Source of the DNA: Candidatus Methylomirabilota bacterium | GTDB lineage: Bacteria > Methylomirabilota > Methylomirabilia > Methylomirabilales > Methylomirabilaceae | Length of the DNA: 36,606 nt | Direction of reading: 5' to 3' | Assembly: GCA_028870115.1 (NCBI GenBank) | Contig: JAGWQH010000063.1 | Location: 1 to 36,606 of the forward strand | Shown: in pieces, positions 7,875 through 14,927 of the stretch | Layout: each line of letters starts with the position of its first letter | Numbering within the stretch: position 1 is the stretch's first letter | Position numbers and translations under genes: made by a program | The notes under the pieces: generated by a model | The model's database searches: none | What the model saw: only the letters and a program-made list of their open reading frames with translations | What the model was told of the DNA's origin: nothing

Positions 7875-8807
7875 TCACAGGGTGTGCCGCCTGAGGAGGT
7901 CGAGGATGATCCCTTCCCGCAGGCCGCTATCGCTGACCGTGAACTCGTCGTAGCCAAGCGCGCCCATGACCGTCACGAGAAGGGCGGTGCCAGCGATAAT
8001 CACGTCGGCCCGTCCAGGCTCCAAGGGCGGGATCTCGCACCGTTCGGCCAGCGGTCTCGCTGCCAATGTGTGAAGCAGTTGCCCCGTCCGAATCATCGAC
8101 AGCCGATGGCCGTTTACTCGAGCAGGGCTATAGACGGTGAGTCCCAGATCGATCGCGGCAAGGGTGGTCGGGGTCCCGGCAGTTCCGATAAGCGCCGCAC
8201 CATCAAGACCGGGCAGTTCGACGCGAAGTCGCCGAACCCGGTCCGCAACGACTTGTTCAATAGCCTCCAGCTCACCGGGGGTCGGCGGATCGCTTTTCAG
8301 ATGCGCCTCGGTCAGCTTGACGACGCCCAGGCCGGTGCTCACCATCGTCTCAATCGCCTCCCCATTGGCCAAGATGAACTCGGTACTCCCCCCGCCGATG
8401 TCCATGACCAGGACCCGTCTCGATCCGAGGCAGAGCCCGTGTCGAACGCCGAGGAGGGTGAGCCGCGCCTCCTCGTTGCCGTCGATCACCCGGACGGTGA
8501 GCCCGCTCTCCCGGCGTACTACCGCGACAAACTCCTCGCGGTTGTTCGCCTCCCGTACTGCACTGGTGGCAACTGCCGCTACGCACACAGGGTTGAAACG
8601 GCGAGCCGTCTCGGCGAATCTCCCTAGAGTCGCCAGACTGCGCTGCATTGGCGCATCCTGGAGCAGCCGGCTTGGCATCAACCCTTCACCGAGACGAGCG
8701 ACCGTCTGCTCTTGATGAAGGATGGTGAAATGATCGAAACCCACCGCTTCGGCTATAAGCAAGCGAAGGGTGTTCGTACCTATATCAATGGCCGCGTAAA
8801 TCGCCAT
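7875..8807 (-). CDS. ppx: Ppx/GppA family exopolyphosphatase / guanosine pentaphosphatase
   Basis: This 310-residue protein is of the short, two-domain Ppx/GppA type in the actin-like ATPase fold. Family phosphate-binding motifs are present: AAIDIGTNTLRLLIAE at the N-terminus, AVATSAVREANNREEF (about 78-93), VLVMDIGGGSTEFIL (about 132-146) and LIGTAGTPTTLAAIDLG in the second lobe. It ends DSGLREGIILDLL, a typical family C-terminus without the HD-like extension of E. coli Ppx. It would hydrolyse inorganic polyphosphate or pppGpp in the cytosol; the sequence does not decide which. The start codon abuts the stop codon of the upstream rqcH gene with no gap, so the two are co-transcribed. Confidence 0.88.
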   Translation of the reverse strand: MAIYAAIDIGTNTLRLLIAEAVGFDHFTILHQEQTVARLGEGLMPSRLLQDAPMQRSLATLGRFAETARRFNPVCVAAVATSAVREANNREEFVAVVRRESGLTVRVIDGNEEARLTLLGVRHGLCLGSRRVLVMDIGGGSTEFILANGEAIETMVSTGLGVVKLTEAHLKSDPPTPGELEAIEQVVADRVRRLRVELPGLDGAALIGTAGTPTTLAAIDLGLTVYSPARVNGHRLSMIRTGQLLHTLAARPLAERCEIPPLEPGRADVIIAGTALLVTVMGALGYDEFTVSDSGLREGIILDLLRRHTL

Positions 8808-10634
8808 TTAATCCTCGTCACGGAGGGCATCTTCAGCGGCATGCAGTCGGCGAACCAGGCCGGCCTCAGGCTGAACGGTAATCGTCTTCTCCTGCGTGAG
8901 TAAGACGGCTCCCGGTGCAGCAGCCTTCGGCTTCCTCAGATATTTCCGCAGGACATAGTCCACCGGCACCTTGACCTCCCCGCGCGCCCGGCTGTAGTAG
9001 GCGGCGAGTTGCGCCGCTTCGCAGAGAGTGCGGGGGGGCGCCTGCTTCCCTTTCTGCAAACGGATGACGACATGTGAGCCGTGGATGCCCTGAGCGTGAA
9101 GCCACATATCGTGTGATCGGGCAAGCCGCCAAGTCAGATGATCGTTACCCGCCCCGCTTTTGCCGACCAGAATCGCCAGACCGTCCGAGGAGCGGAAGAT
9201 GCGCGGTTCTGGGCCATCGGATTGCCGAACGCGCGGCGCTGCCGGCCCCTGCGTCGGACGGCGCCTCGCCACACGAGCCACAGCGGCATCAATCTGCTGC
9301 AGTGCGTCCACATCCTTTGCCGTCTCTGCCTGCTTCATGAGAGTCCGCAGCGTACGAAGCCGCTTCGTGGTCTCTGTAAGACGCTCACCGACAATCTGTG
9401 CGCCGCGCTTGGCCTTGCGATGCAGGGCGAAGTATCGCTGAGCATTCTCCTCAATGGAGCAGGCGGGATCCAGCTCAATTTGCAGCGCCCGCTGCGCCGA
9501 GTCGGCGTAGTCGGTCAGTTCGACAATCTGCTGTCCACGCCGAATACCGGCCAGATTGGCAAGCAGGAGCCGCCCTTTGCGGGCATGAAGCTCGCCATCA
9601 CGATAGATCGTCGCCTCCTGCTCCAGCTTGGCCGAAAGCCGCTCTGCCGCACTGATCTCGCTTTGCACGCGATGCAGCAATTCGGTTCGGAGTCCCGCCT
9701 GCTGGGTGACCTTTTCGCGACCCACACAAAAGGCGCGAGCCGCCTCAGCCATGGTGGAAAATGGAACCTGGCGATCGGCAGGAATCGTGATGAGCGGGGT
9801 GGCGGCGATGCCGACAAGTTCCGCATCACTCCCCATGAGGAGCCTGGGTTCGAAAGCGGCGGTGGCCACACGATCCATGAGATCGCGAAACGGCTTCCAC
9901 AGGGCGCGCGCCTGCTCGTCGGGAGAGGTAAAGGTCAAGAGGCCAGAACGGGCCACCAGCTCCTTTGCCATCAATGAACCGAACCCAGCGAAGCCGGTCG
10001 AGAGGATACGCGCCGCATCCATTCCTTCAGCAAGGCGGGTACGGACCAGCGTCTGAAACTCGTCTTCTCCGACACCCCTGGGATCGACGCGGCTGCCATC
10101 GAAGGGGGGCTGATACGGCTCGCCCGGCCTGCCTGTGCGGTGCACGCAGACAGGTCCCGGTGTCTCACCCCTCGTTCGTCCGGAGGCCGCGCGAAGACGG
10201 TCAATGATCATTCCGGTCGTTCGATCCACGAGGATCGCGTTACTCGCAGGCCCCAGCAGCTCCGCATACAGGGTCATGGCCGCCGCACCCGTGGCGACCA
10301 CCGTCGAATCAGATAAAGAGCCGCCACGCAGATGGATCGCCATGATCCTGTCAAGCCCCACCTGCTCCACCTCCTCGATCAGCGCCCCTTGTGTCCTTGA
10401 CGCAACAAGGTCTCCAAACCTCGACGAGTGTACAGCAGGCTTGCGTGGCGGTGAACACAACTCGATTCTGGGCGCGCCAGGCTTAACAGACAGCAAAAGT
10501 CCGTCCGGCCCTCGTCCCCTGTGAAAGATCAGCAGCAGGCTCCACTGATCGAGTTGCTGAGCGCGGCTGATCGTAACACCTGGAAGGACGGCTTGCAGTT
10601 CCCGAATGATCGCGGCAAGGCAAAAGGCATCCAT
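8808..10634 (-). CDS. rqcH: RqcH / NFACT ribosome quality-control protein
   Basis: Bacterial RqcH (Rqc2/NEMF homologue, also annotated as fibronectin-binding FbpA) binds obstructed 50S subunits and adds C-terminal alanine tails to stalled peptides. The 608-residue product has an NFACT-N domain with the Asp-Arg pair (GLDRI, D95-R96) tied to alanine tailing in B. subtilis. A charged central coiled-coil region follows, then an NFACT-R domain from about 479 (IFRSSDG...HDMWLHAQGIHGSHVVIR). I use the ATG at 10634 because the family N-terminus begins there (MDAFCLAAIIRELQ); the open frame upstream looks non-coding. Residues about 161-169 (PVCVHRTGR) come from a dispersed palindromic repeat at 10128-10154. 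Confidence 0.9.
   Translation of the reverse strand: MDAFCLAAIIRELQAVLPGVTISRAQQLDQWSLLLIFHRGRGPDGLLLSVKPGAPRIELCSPPRKPAVHSSRFGDLVASRTQGALIEEVEQVGLDRIMAIHLRGGSLSDSTVVATGAAAMTLYAELLGPASNAILVDRTTGMIIDRLRAASGRTRGETPGPVCVHRTGRPGEPYQPPFDGSRVDPRGVGEDEFQTLVRTRLAEGMDAARILSTGFAGFGSLMAKELVARSGLLTFTSPDEQARALWKPFRDLMDRVATAAFEPRLLMGSDAELVGIAATPLITIPADRQVPFSTMAEAARAFCVGREKVTQQAGLRTELLHRVQSEISAAERLSAKLEQEATIYRDGELHARKGRLLLANLAGIRRGQQIVELTDYADSAQRALQIELDPACSIEENAQRYFALHRKAKRGAQIVGERLTETTKRLRTLRTLMKQAETAKDVDALQQIDAAVARVARRRPTQGPAAPRVRQSDGPEPRIFRSSDGLAILVGKSGAGNDHLTWRLARSHDMWLHAQGIHGSHVVIRLQKGKQAPPRTLCEAAQLAAYYSRARGEVKVPVDYVLRKYLRKPKAAAPGAVLLTQEKTITVQPEAGLVRRLHAAEDALRDED
10128..10154. repeat. Dispersed palindromic repeat, copy A (inside rqcH)
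   Basis: The outer arms CCTGCCTG and CAGACAGG flank a TGCGGTGCACG centre; inner TGCG/CGCA segments also pair. It matches copy B at 12394-12419 (reverse orientation) in 25 of 26 positions. Copy C at 24517-24536 has the same arms with a 4-base centre. It is translated in frame in rqcH. Confidence 0.75.
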
Positions 10635-11006
10635 GACGCAGACTATACCCAAGGCAGCTATTCGTGTAAAGCTCAGCCTGGACCCAGGCAGACTCGCCTC
10701 CGGAACTCCTGGCGTTCGAAGTACGCAGAACTCCAGGGCTTGGAGCGTAATAAAGCGTAATAATTGGTGATGAACCGTATTTTCCGAAAATACGCCGAAA
10801 TGCGTATTGACCGTATCGGTTAACCGACCTACGGTACTATACCGTTCCGTTAACTTCAGCACGTTGTTGTGCTGTGCGACTATTAACTATCTGGATTGAT
10901 ATTATGTTCATATACTGTCTGGCGTTCTCTATGCAATTATACTGACCGATAAGGTGCGTCGTTCATCAGACTGGAGCCCGCGTAAGTCACACAGGTTTTT
11001 CACGAC
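10635..11006. other. Divergent intergenic region, AT-richer, with inverted repeats
   Basis: No gene is supported in these 372 bases between the divergent rqcH (minus) and response-regulator (plus) starts. It should hold both promoters. The middle part is visibly AT-richer than the flanks and carries an exact 8-bp inverted repeat at 10776-10794. A cluster of short related words (ACCGTA, CGGTTAACCG, TACGGTA, CCGTTAAC) lies at about 10805-10856. Candidate -10 words TATACT occur at 10911 and 10938 without a convincing -35, so I do not call a promoter. Confidence 0.5.
10776..10794. repeat. Exact inverted repeat, candidate operator
   Basis: CGTATTTT and AAAATACG form perfect 8-bp arms around CCG. 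There is no T-run beyond it, so a terminator is unlikely. Its place between two divergent genes suits a regulator binding site; which regulator is unknown. Confidence 0.5.
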
Positions 11007-11027
11007 ATGGAAGGAGACAGCGGTCGA

Positions 11028-11681
11028 ATGAGGCGAATCTCAGTCCTGATTGCTGACGATCACGCCCGCTTTCGCGAGGGGATCCGGGCGCTCCTGGCGC
11101 AGGCGCATGACATTCAGGTCGTCGGCGAAGCGGCTGATGGTCCCGAAGCCCTTCGCATGGCGGAAGCCCTCCAACCCGATATCCTGCTGCTCGATACCCA
11201 AATCCCCAGGCTTGGAGGTCTCGGGGTGCTCCCACAGATCCATAAGACATCCCCCCGGACAAATGTGTTGATCCTATCCGAATGTTCCGAAGGCGAGTTC
11301 GCGAGCAGGGCCTTGCAACAGGGCGCCAAAGGGTATCTGTCGAAATCTCGCAACCATCAGGATATCGTCAAGGCGATCCGGGTCACCCGTGCCGGAGAGA
11401 TCTGGGCGGAGCGTAAGGTCCTGGCTAAAACGCTGGAAGGCTTGCTGCAAAAGACGCAAGGGATGAATCTCTCCCTCTCAGAGATGCGAGAGGCCCTGAC
11501 GGATCGGGAGCAAGAGATCGTCAAATGGGTGATGCAGGGGATGACCAACAAAGAGATTGCCGCGCAACTGGGGATTAGCGACAATACTGTGAAGACGCAT
11601 TTAGGCAACATATTCGGTAAATTGAAGGTCACTCGCCGCCTCCAACTGCTCCTCTCTCGGATCGTGGACCACACCGCCTGA
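11028..11681 (+). CDS. NarL/FixJ-type response regulator, receiver plus LuxR HTH
   Basis: This is a DNA-binding response regulator of about 217 residues. The receiver domain (about 1-120) has the acidic pair in LIADDH, the phosphoacceptor D56 in DILLLDTQIP and the conserved lysine in GYLSKS. A LuxR-type helix-turn-helix follows (about 155-210): LTDREQEIVKWVMQGMTNKEIAAQLGISDNTVKTHLGNIFGKL. The start at 11028 gives the usual family N-terminus (MRRISVLIADDH) behind AAGGAGA. An in-frame ATG at 11007 would add seven residues. No sensor kinase gene is adjacent. A second response regulator follows after about 230 bases on the same strand. Its target genes are not indicated by the sequence. Confidence 0.88.
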   Translation: MRRISVLIADDHARFREGIRALLAQAHDIQVVGEAADGPEALRMAEALQPDILLLDTQIPRLGGLGVLPQIHKTSPRTNVLILSECSEGEFASRALQQGAKGYLSKSRNHQDIVKAIRVTRAGEIWAERKVLAKTLEGLLQKTQGMNLSLSEMREALTDREQEIVKWVMQGMTNKEIAAQLGISDNTVKTHLGNIFGKLKVTRRLQLLLSRIVDHTA

Positions 11682-11909
11682 TCTCCACCCTCCTGCCCTC
11701 GTGCCATCACGTTGTTCCCCGGTGAGTCAATCCGACCGGTCAAGCGGTCTCTTGATAAATAGTAAGCGGGCTACGTCTCTTATCCTTGCGAAGTACTCCA
11801 AGTGGGCGATTGTGCTGAATTGGGTTGCCATGTATACATGCGTAGCATATTGAGTGCAGCATGTGCGACGGGCCGCGAAGCACGCGAATCATTCGAGAGG
11901 AGGCGCCCA

Positions 11910-12392
11910 ATGCCCCCCATCCGGGTCATTGTCGCAGAAGACTATCTCGAGTATCGGGAGCTGTTGTGCGAACAGCTCCGAGTTGCTCCAGACCTGGACG
12001 TCGTCGGGGAGGCGCGGGATGGGTGGGAGGCGATCACGGCAGTGGGGCGGTTGAAGCCCGACGTGCTGATCCTTGACCTGGACCTCCAGGGGATGAGTGG
12101 CCTGGATGTCCTGCACGTGACCCGCTGGTACAGCCCGGACACGAAGGCAATCATCCTCTCGGTCCACGACGAGGAGTCGATTGTCCAGGAGGTCCTCAGA
12201 CAGGGTGCAAGGGGCTACATCGTGAAGGGCGATGGGACCGATCTGGTGAAGGCGATCAGGGTGGTGCATAACGGCGAGGTGTGGGTGAGGCGCCGGGTCC
12301 TGACCGCGATCATCGATGAACTGCGTCGCCTCGTCGAGCTGACGTTTCCGGCAACGGCGGCGGAGCACGCACCGGCGGAGCAAGTTCCATAA
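11910..12392 (+). CDS. Single-domain response regulator (receiver only)
   Basis: This 160-residue protein is a NarL-like receiver domain: VIVAEDYLEYRELL with the acidic pair, D56 in DVLILDLDLQGMSG as phosphoacceptor, and a lysine in GYIVKGD. It then runs through the linker helix (AIRVVHNGEVWVRRRVLTAIIDELRRL) where NarL proteins continue into the HTH. Here it stops after an Ala/Pro-rich tail, so no DNA-binding domain is present. The ATG at 11910 has an ideal AGGAGG ribosome binding site 6 bases upstream. It may act by protein-protein contact, as a phosphate sink, or be a truncated regulator. A palindromic repeat copy begins two bases after the stop. Confidence 0.82.
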   Translation: MPPIRVIVAEDYLEYRELLCEQLRVAPDLDVVGEARDGWEAITAVGRLKPDVLILDLDLQGMSGLDVLHVTRWYSPDTKAIILSVHDEESIVQEVLRQGARGYIVKGDGTDLVKAIRVVHNGEVWVRRRVLTAIIDELRRLVELTFPATAAEHAPAEQVP

Positions 12393-12393
12393 G

Positions 12394-12419
12394 CCTGTCT
12401 GCGTGCAACGCACAGGCAG
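12394..12419. repeat. Dispersed palindromic repeat, copy B
   Basis: This is the reverse complement of copy A (10129-10154) with one mismatch at the centre. Arms CCTGTCTG and CAGGCAG flank CGTGCAACGCA. It begins directly after the stop codon of the single-domain response regulator and could also act as an mRNA 3' hairpin. Confidence 0.75.
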
Positions 12420-12437
12420 CCTGGACCCGCCGACAGA

Positions 12438-12649
12438 TCAGAGAAGTTCGATCCGTGCGGTGTGTCCGGCCGCCGACACCAGCGCCGCATCACGGGTGAG
12501 CGAGGGAGCGGCGAGGGCTTCGGCAAGAGCCAGATAGACCGCGTCGTAAGCGGTCACATTGTGCCGGAGGTCCCAGATCCTCAGCAAGAACAGGTCGTGC
12601 GGATATCGTGTAATCGGGAGGTCACTGCGGAGGCGTCAACAACGATCAC
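12438..12649 (-). pseudogene. VapC-type PIN toxin pseudogene with internal deletion
   Basis: A GTG at 12649 overlaps the antitoxin stop by 4 bases (GTGA) and opens VIVVDASAVTS, the usual N-terminal beta strand and first catalytic Asp of a PIN toxin. That frame stops within about 12 further codons. In another frame, from about 12616 to the TGA at 12438, comes RYPHDLFLLRIWDLRHNVTAYDAVYLALAEA and then LTRDAAL, the C-terminal third of the same family with its later acidic residues (YDA, TRD). The middle of the domain, some 60-70 residues in a normal toxin of about 130, is missing and the remaining pieces are out of frame. The toxin should be dead while the antitoxin remains intact. Confidence 0.8.
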
Positions 12650-12876
12650 CGGTGCTCTCGTTCGGCCCTGACGGCTTTGGCCGGCGAGGCTTGCATGACG
12701 ACCGGGGCGCGTTGCGCGAGCCGGACCCTCAATTCGGATACCGTCGGCCGCTCCGCGACGCGGCGAACCTCCTGGAGCAGATAGTCGGAGAGCGACAAGC
12801 CCGCCAGAGCGGCCCTGGCTTTGAGCTTCCGGTGCAGGTCATCAGGGACGTGACGGAGCTGGATCATTTTTGGCAT
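12646..12876 (-). CDS. FitA-like ribbon-helix-helix antitoxin
   Basis: This 76-residue protein has an Arc/FitA-type ribbon-helix-helix at its N-terminus: MIQLRHVPDDLHRKLKARAALAGLSLSDYLLQEV. A basic C-terminal tail would wrap a PIN toxin. Proteins of this kind neutralise VapC/FitB RNases and repress their own operon by binding promoter palindromes. The ATG at 12876 is used. The stop overlaps the toxin remnant by 4 bases, the usual arrangement of such pairs. Because the partner toxin is deleted, this is an orphan antitoxin here. It could be decaying, still a repressor, or able to neutralise a related toxin elsewhere. Confidence 0.8.
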   Translation of the reverse strand: MPKMIQLRHVPDDLHRKLKARAALAGLSLSDYLLQEVRRVAERPTVSELRVRLAQRAPVVMQASPAKAVRAEREHR

Positions 12877-12908
12877 GTTGACAACATATCAGCATGTGAC
12901 CCACATGC
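12877..12908 (-). promoter_or_regulatory. Candidate antitoxin operator
   Basis: Two inverted repeats lie directly before the antitoxin start: GTTGACAAC at 12877-12885, and GCATGTG/CACATGC arms around ACC at 12892-12908. Autorepression at such palindromes is usual for RHH antitoxins. No precise promoter is assigned. Confidence 0.5.
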
Positions 12909-13226
12909 CAAGCGCGACTCTGGCCACGCCGGGCGACTCAATCCTTTCGGAGCATACGAGATTGCTCCACTTCGTTCGTAATACCCCATGAATCTTTAGT
13001 TCGCCCATGAGTATGAAGGCCGGATCCTACGCTCCCTCCCCTCTGTCCGTACCAGGACATCAAGGCTTCCTGTCTATTGCGCGTGTAACCTGGCTTATCC
13101 GTCGATGCCGCGACGCTGAGTGCGGGTGTTAATGTACGTTGACAGTGTATACCTCGCAAGCATCGCCGGACGCAGTCTGCGAGTTCGCCGAACGTAGCGA
13201 CCGCTGTCTTTTTGACGGCTCTACGG
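12909..13226. other. Intergenic stretch without a supported gene
   Basis: No frame here shows a convincing start with a ribosome binding site or a recognisable domain. A minus-strand open frame covering part of it runs into the gene at 13227 in the wrong frame and looks accidental. I see no clear terminator or RNA. Confidence 0.4.
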
Positions 13227-14792
13227 CTACTGCATCTGCAGAGGCGCCAGCCAGGTGCCCCACTCGGGCTGGTTGGCCGAGTTGATCGGGAGCGTGTACT
13301 CACCCGCCACCCACACCATGCTGGAGTTGGAGGGATCGACGGCGGCGCCGGAGTAGTCGCCCCAGCGGGTCGTGGTGTAGGCGCCCTCGCCAGACTTGAT
13401 CAAGACCGGACTCTGGAAGGTGTTCGGGTCGGTCACGCGCTGGCCGCTCGCATAGACGCCGGCGTACAACTTAGCCGAGGAGCTCGAAAAGACCGAGAAG
13501 AGGTTCCCGGTCCCGTCGATCTGAATCGCCGGGTAATAGTAATAGTACCCGGACTGTCCGAAATCGAAGTCCTGAGCCCTCGTCGTATTCGTAATCGAAC
13601 TGCCGATAGCGAACTGCATGAGCCGCAGGCAGGCGCGCGTCTTAGCATCCCCTGAGGGCTTGCAGGCAGAGTTTGCCGACACCCAGAGGTTGCCGCCGCT
13701 GAAGACCGCATCCAGCAGCCGGTTGTCGTTTGTGGTGATGAGCTGCCTGGTCCCGTACTGCTGGGCGCCCGGCGGGCTGATGAGGGAGTTGATCGACAAC
13801 GTCTTTGTCGAGAGGCTAACCGGCGGTGAACCTCCCGGCGCGCCATCGACCGACCAGAGCTGGATACTCGTCGCCGAGTTGTAGGCGACCGCCGCCATGT
13901 AGAGCGTGCTGGTGGGCGATAGCGACTGGGCGGGCTGGATCGTGAAGAGCCCTTGAGGCGGCGAATAGTAGGTGTAGCGGGCAGGCTTGGTGCCGACGGT
14001 CAGATCTGCCTTGTTGTAGACGAGGAACTCGGTCCCTACGAAACTGTTTCCATGGAAGGCGTTGGCGGTGAGAACGACCTTGTCGCTGCTCACGCCGAGG
14101 GCCGGAAAGTCGGGGGCGCTGTTGTTCGTCGGGAACTGATAGATGGTGAAGGTGGCGGGATAGGGATCAGAGCTCCCTGAAACGGCTAGAAGCCAGGCCC
14201 CAGCCGTGAACGAGCTGTTGTAGCTGATCACGGCGATGAACCAGCGACCAGAAAAAGAGTCAAAGCGGATCTTCGGGTCGCTGAGATTGGTGGTGGTGGA
14301 GACCCCGAAGAAGCTATTGAGATCCGTGGTTTTGATGATAGTGCCGCTCTTGTCCCAGATCCGCAGTTCGAGGTTCACCGCCTCAACAATGGAGTTGGGG
14401 CCGACCCCTACCTGCGTGTCAGGCGGACGCCACCCGCCGCTCTCCGACTGGCGCAGGCCGATGAAACCCGTGGTCGGTGAAACGGTGGTGAGTTTGGAGC
14501 CCGTCACGGTCGACGACGCATTGGGCGTCGGCTGGGTTCCGGCCTCGTGCCGCGCCTTGGTGTCCAGCAACAGTTGCAGGTTCGGAACCCGGAACGGCAT
14601 CTCGCGGAGGATGGGAAGACGCGGACCCACATCCGGGAGATCCTGGACATTGACCGTTCCTGCTGGAGTCACGATCCCGCTTTGGGGTTCCGCAGTTGAC
14701 CCCTGCGCCCAGGCCGATGAAGCGCCTATGGAGGCGAGCAGTGAAAGCGACAGAAACAGTATAGTAGGAGCCTTTGTCCTAGCGAACAGCAT
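13227..14792 (-). CDS. Secreted protein of unknown function, probably beta-propeller-like
   Basis: The product is about 521 residues with a classic signal peptide (APTILFLSLSLLASIGASSAWAQ). The mature part is rich in Ser/Thr/Asn/Tyr and Gly with almost no Cys. Repeated strand-like segments each end with an aromatic and Asp/Ser, including KIRFDSFSGRWFIAVISYNS, TLYMAAVAYNSATSIQLWSV, GTRQLITTNDNRLLDAVFSG and RWGDYSGAAVDPSNSSMVWV. A repeated-blade exported fold is likely. The ATG at 14792 follows AAGGAGGT at ideal spacing and sets the signal peptide correctly. The segment RPPDTQVGVGPNSIVEAVN resembles hypothetical proteins seen widely, without known activity. It stands alone between uvrA and the toxin-antitoxin remnant. 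I cannot assign a function. Confidence 0.75.
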   Translation of the reverse strand: MLFARTKAPTILFLSLSLLASIGASSAWAQGSTAEPQSGIVTPAGTVNVQDLPDVGPRLPILREMPFRVPNLQLLLDTKARHEAGTQPTPNASSTVTGSKLTTVSPTTGFIGLRQSESGGWRPPDTQVGVGPNSIVEAVNLELRIWDKSGTIIKTTDLNSFFGVSTTTNLSDPKIRFDSFSGRWFIAVISYNSSFTAGAWLLAVSGSSDPYPATFTIYQFPTNNSAPDFPALGVSSDKVVLTANAFHGNSFVGTEFLVYNKADLTVGTKPARYTYYSPPQGLFTIQPAQSLSPTSTLYMAAVAYNSATSIQLWSVDGAPGGSPPVSLSTKTLSINSLISPPGAQQYGTRQLITTNDNRLLDAVFSGGNLWVSANSACKPSGDAKTRACLRLMQFAIGSSITNTTRAQDFDFGQSGYYYYYPAIQIDGTGNLFSVFSSSSAKLYAGVYASGQRVTDPNTFQSPVLIKSGEGAYTTTRWGDYSGAAVDPSNSSMVWVAGEYTLPINSANQPEWGTWLAPLQMQ

Positions 14793-14927
14793 CTGGCACC
14801 TCCTTATGACGAACACCTTTTGAGGCGTTGCCTGCTACACGTGATTACGATCTCCTGTAAAGATACTATTGCGATCATCCGAGGGCGTCAAGCGTTTCCG
14901 GCTGAAGTCATCAAGCTCAGGCACTCT

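Noticed and set aside
7737-8627. Plus-strand open frame over riboswitch 2 and ppx
   Set aside because: It overlaps a structured RNA leader and an antisense gene; no ribosome binding site or domain.
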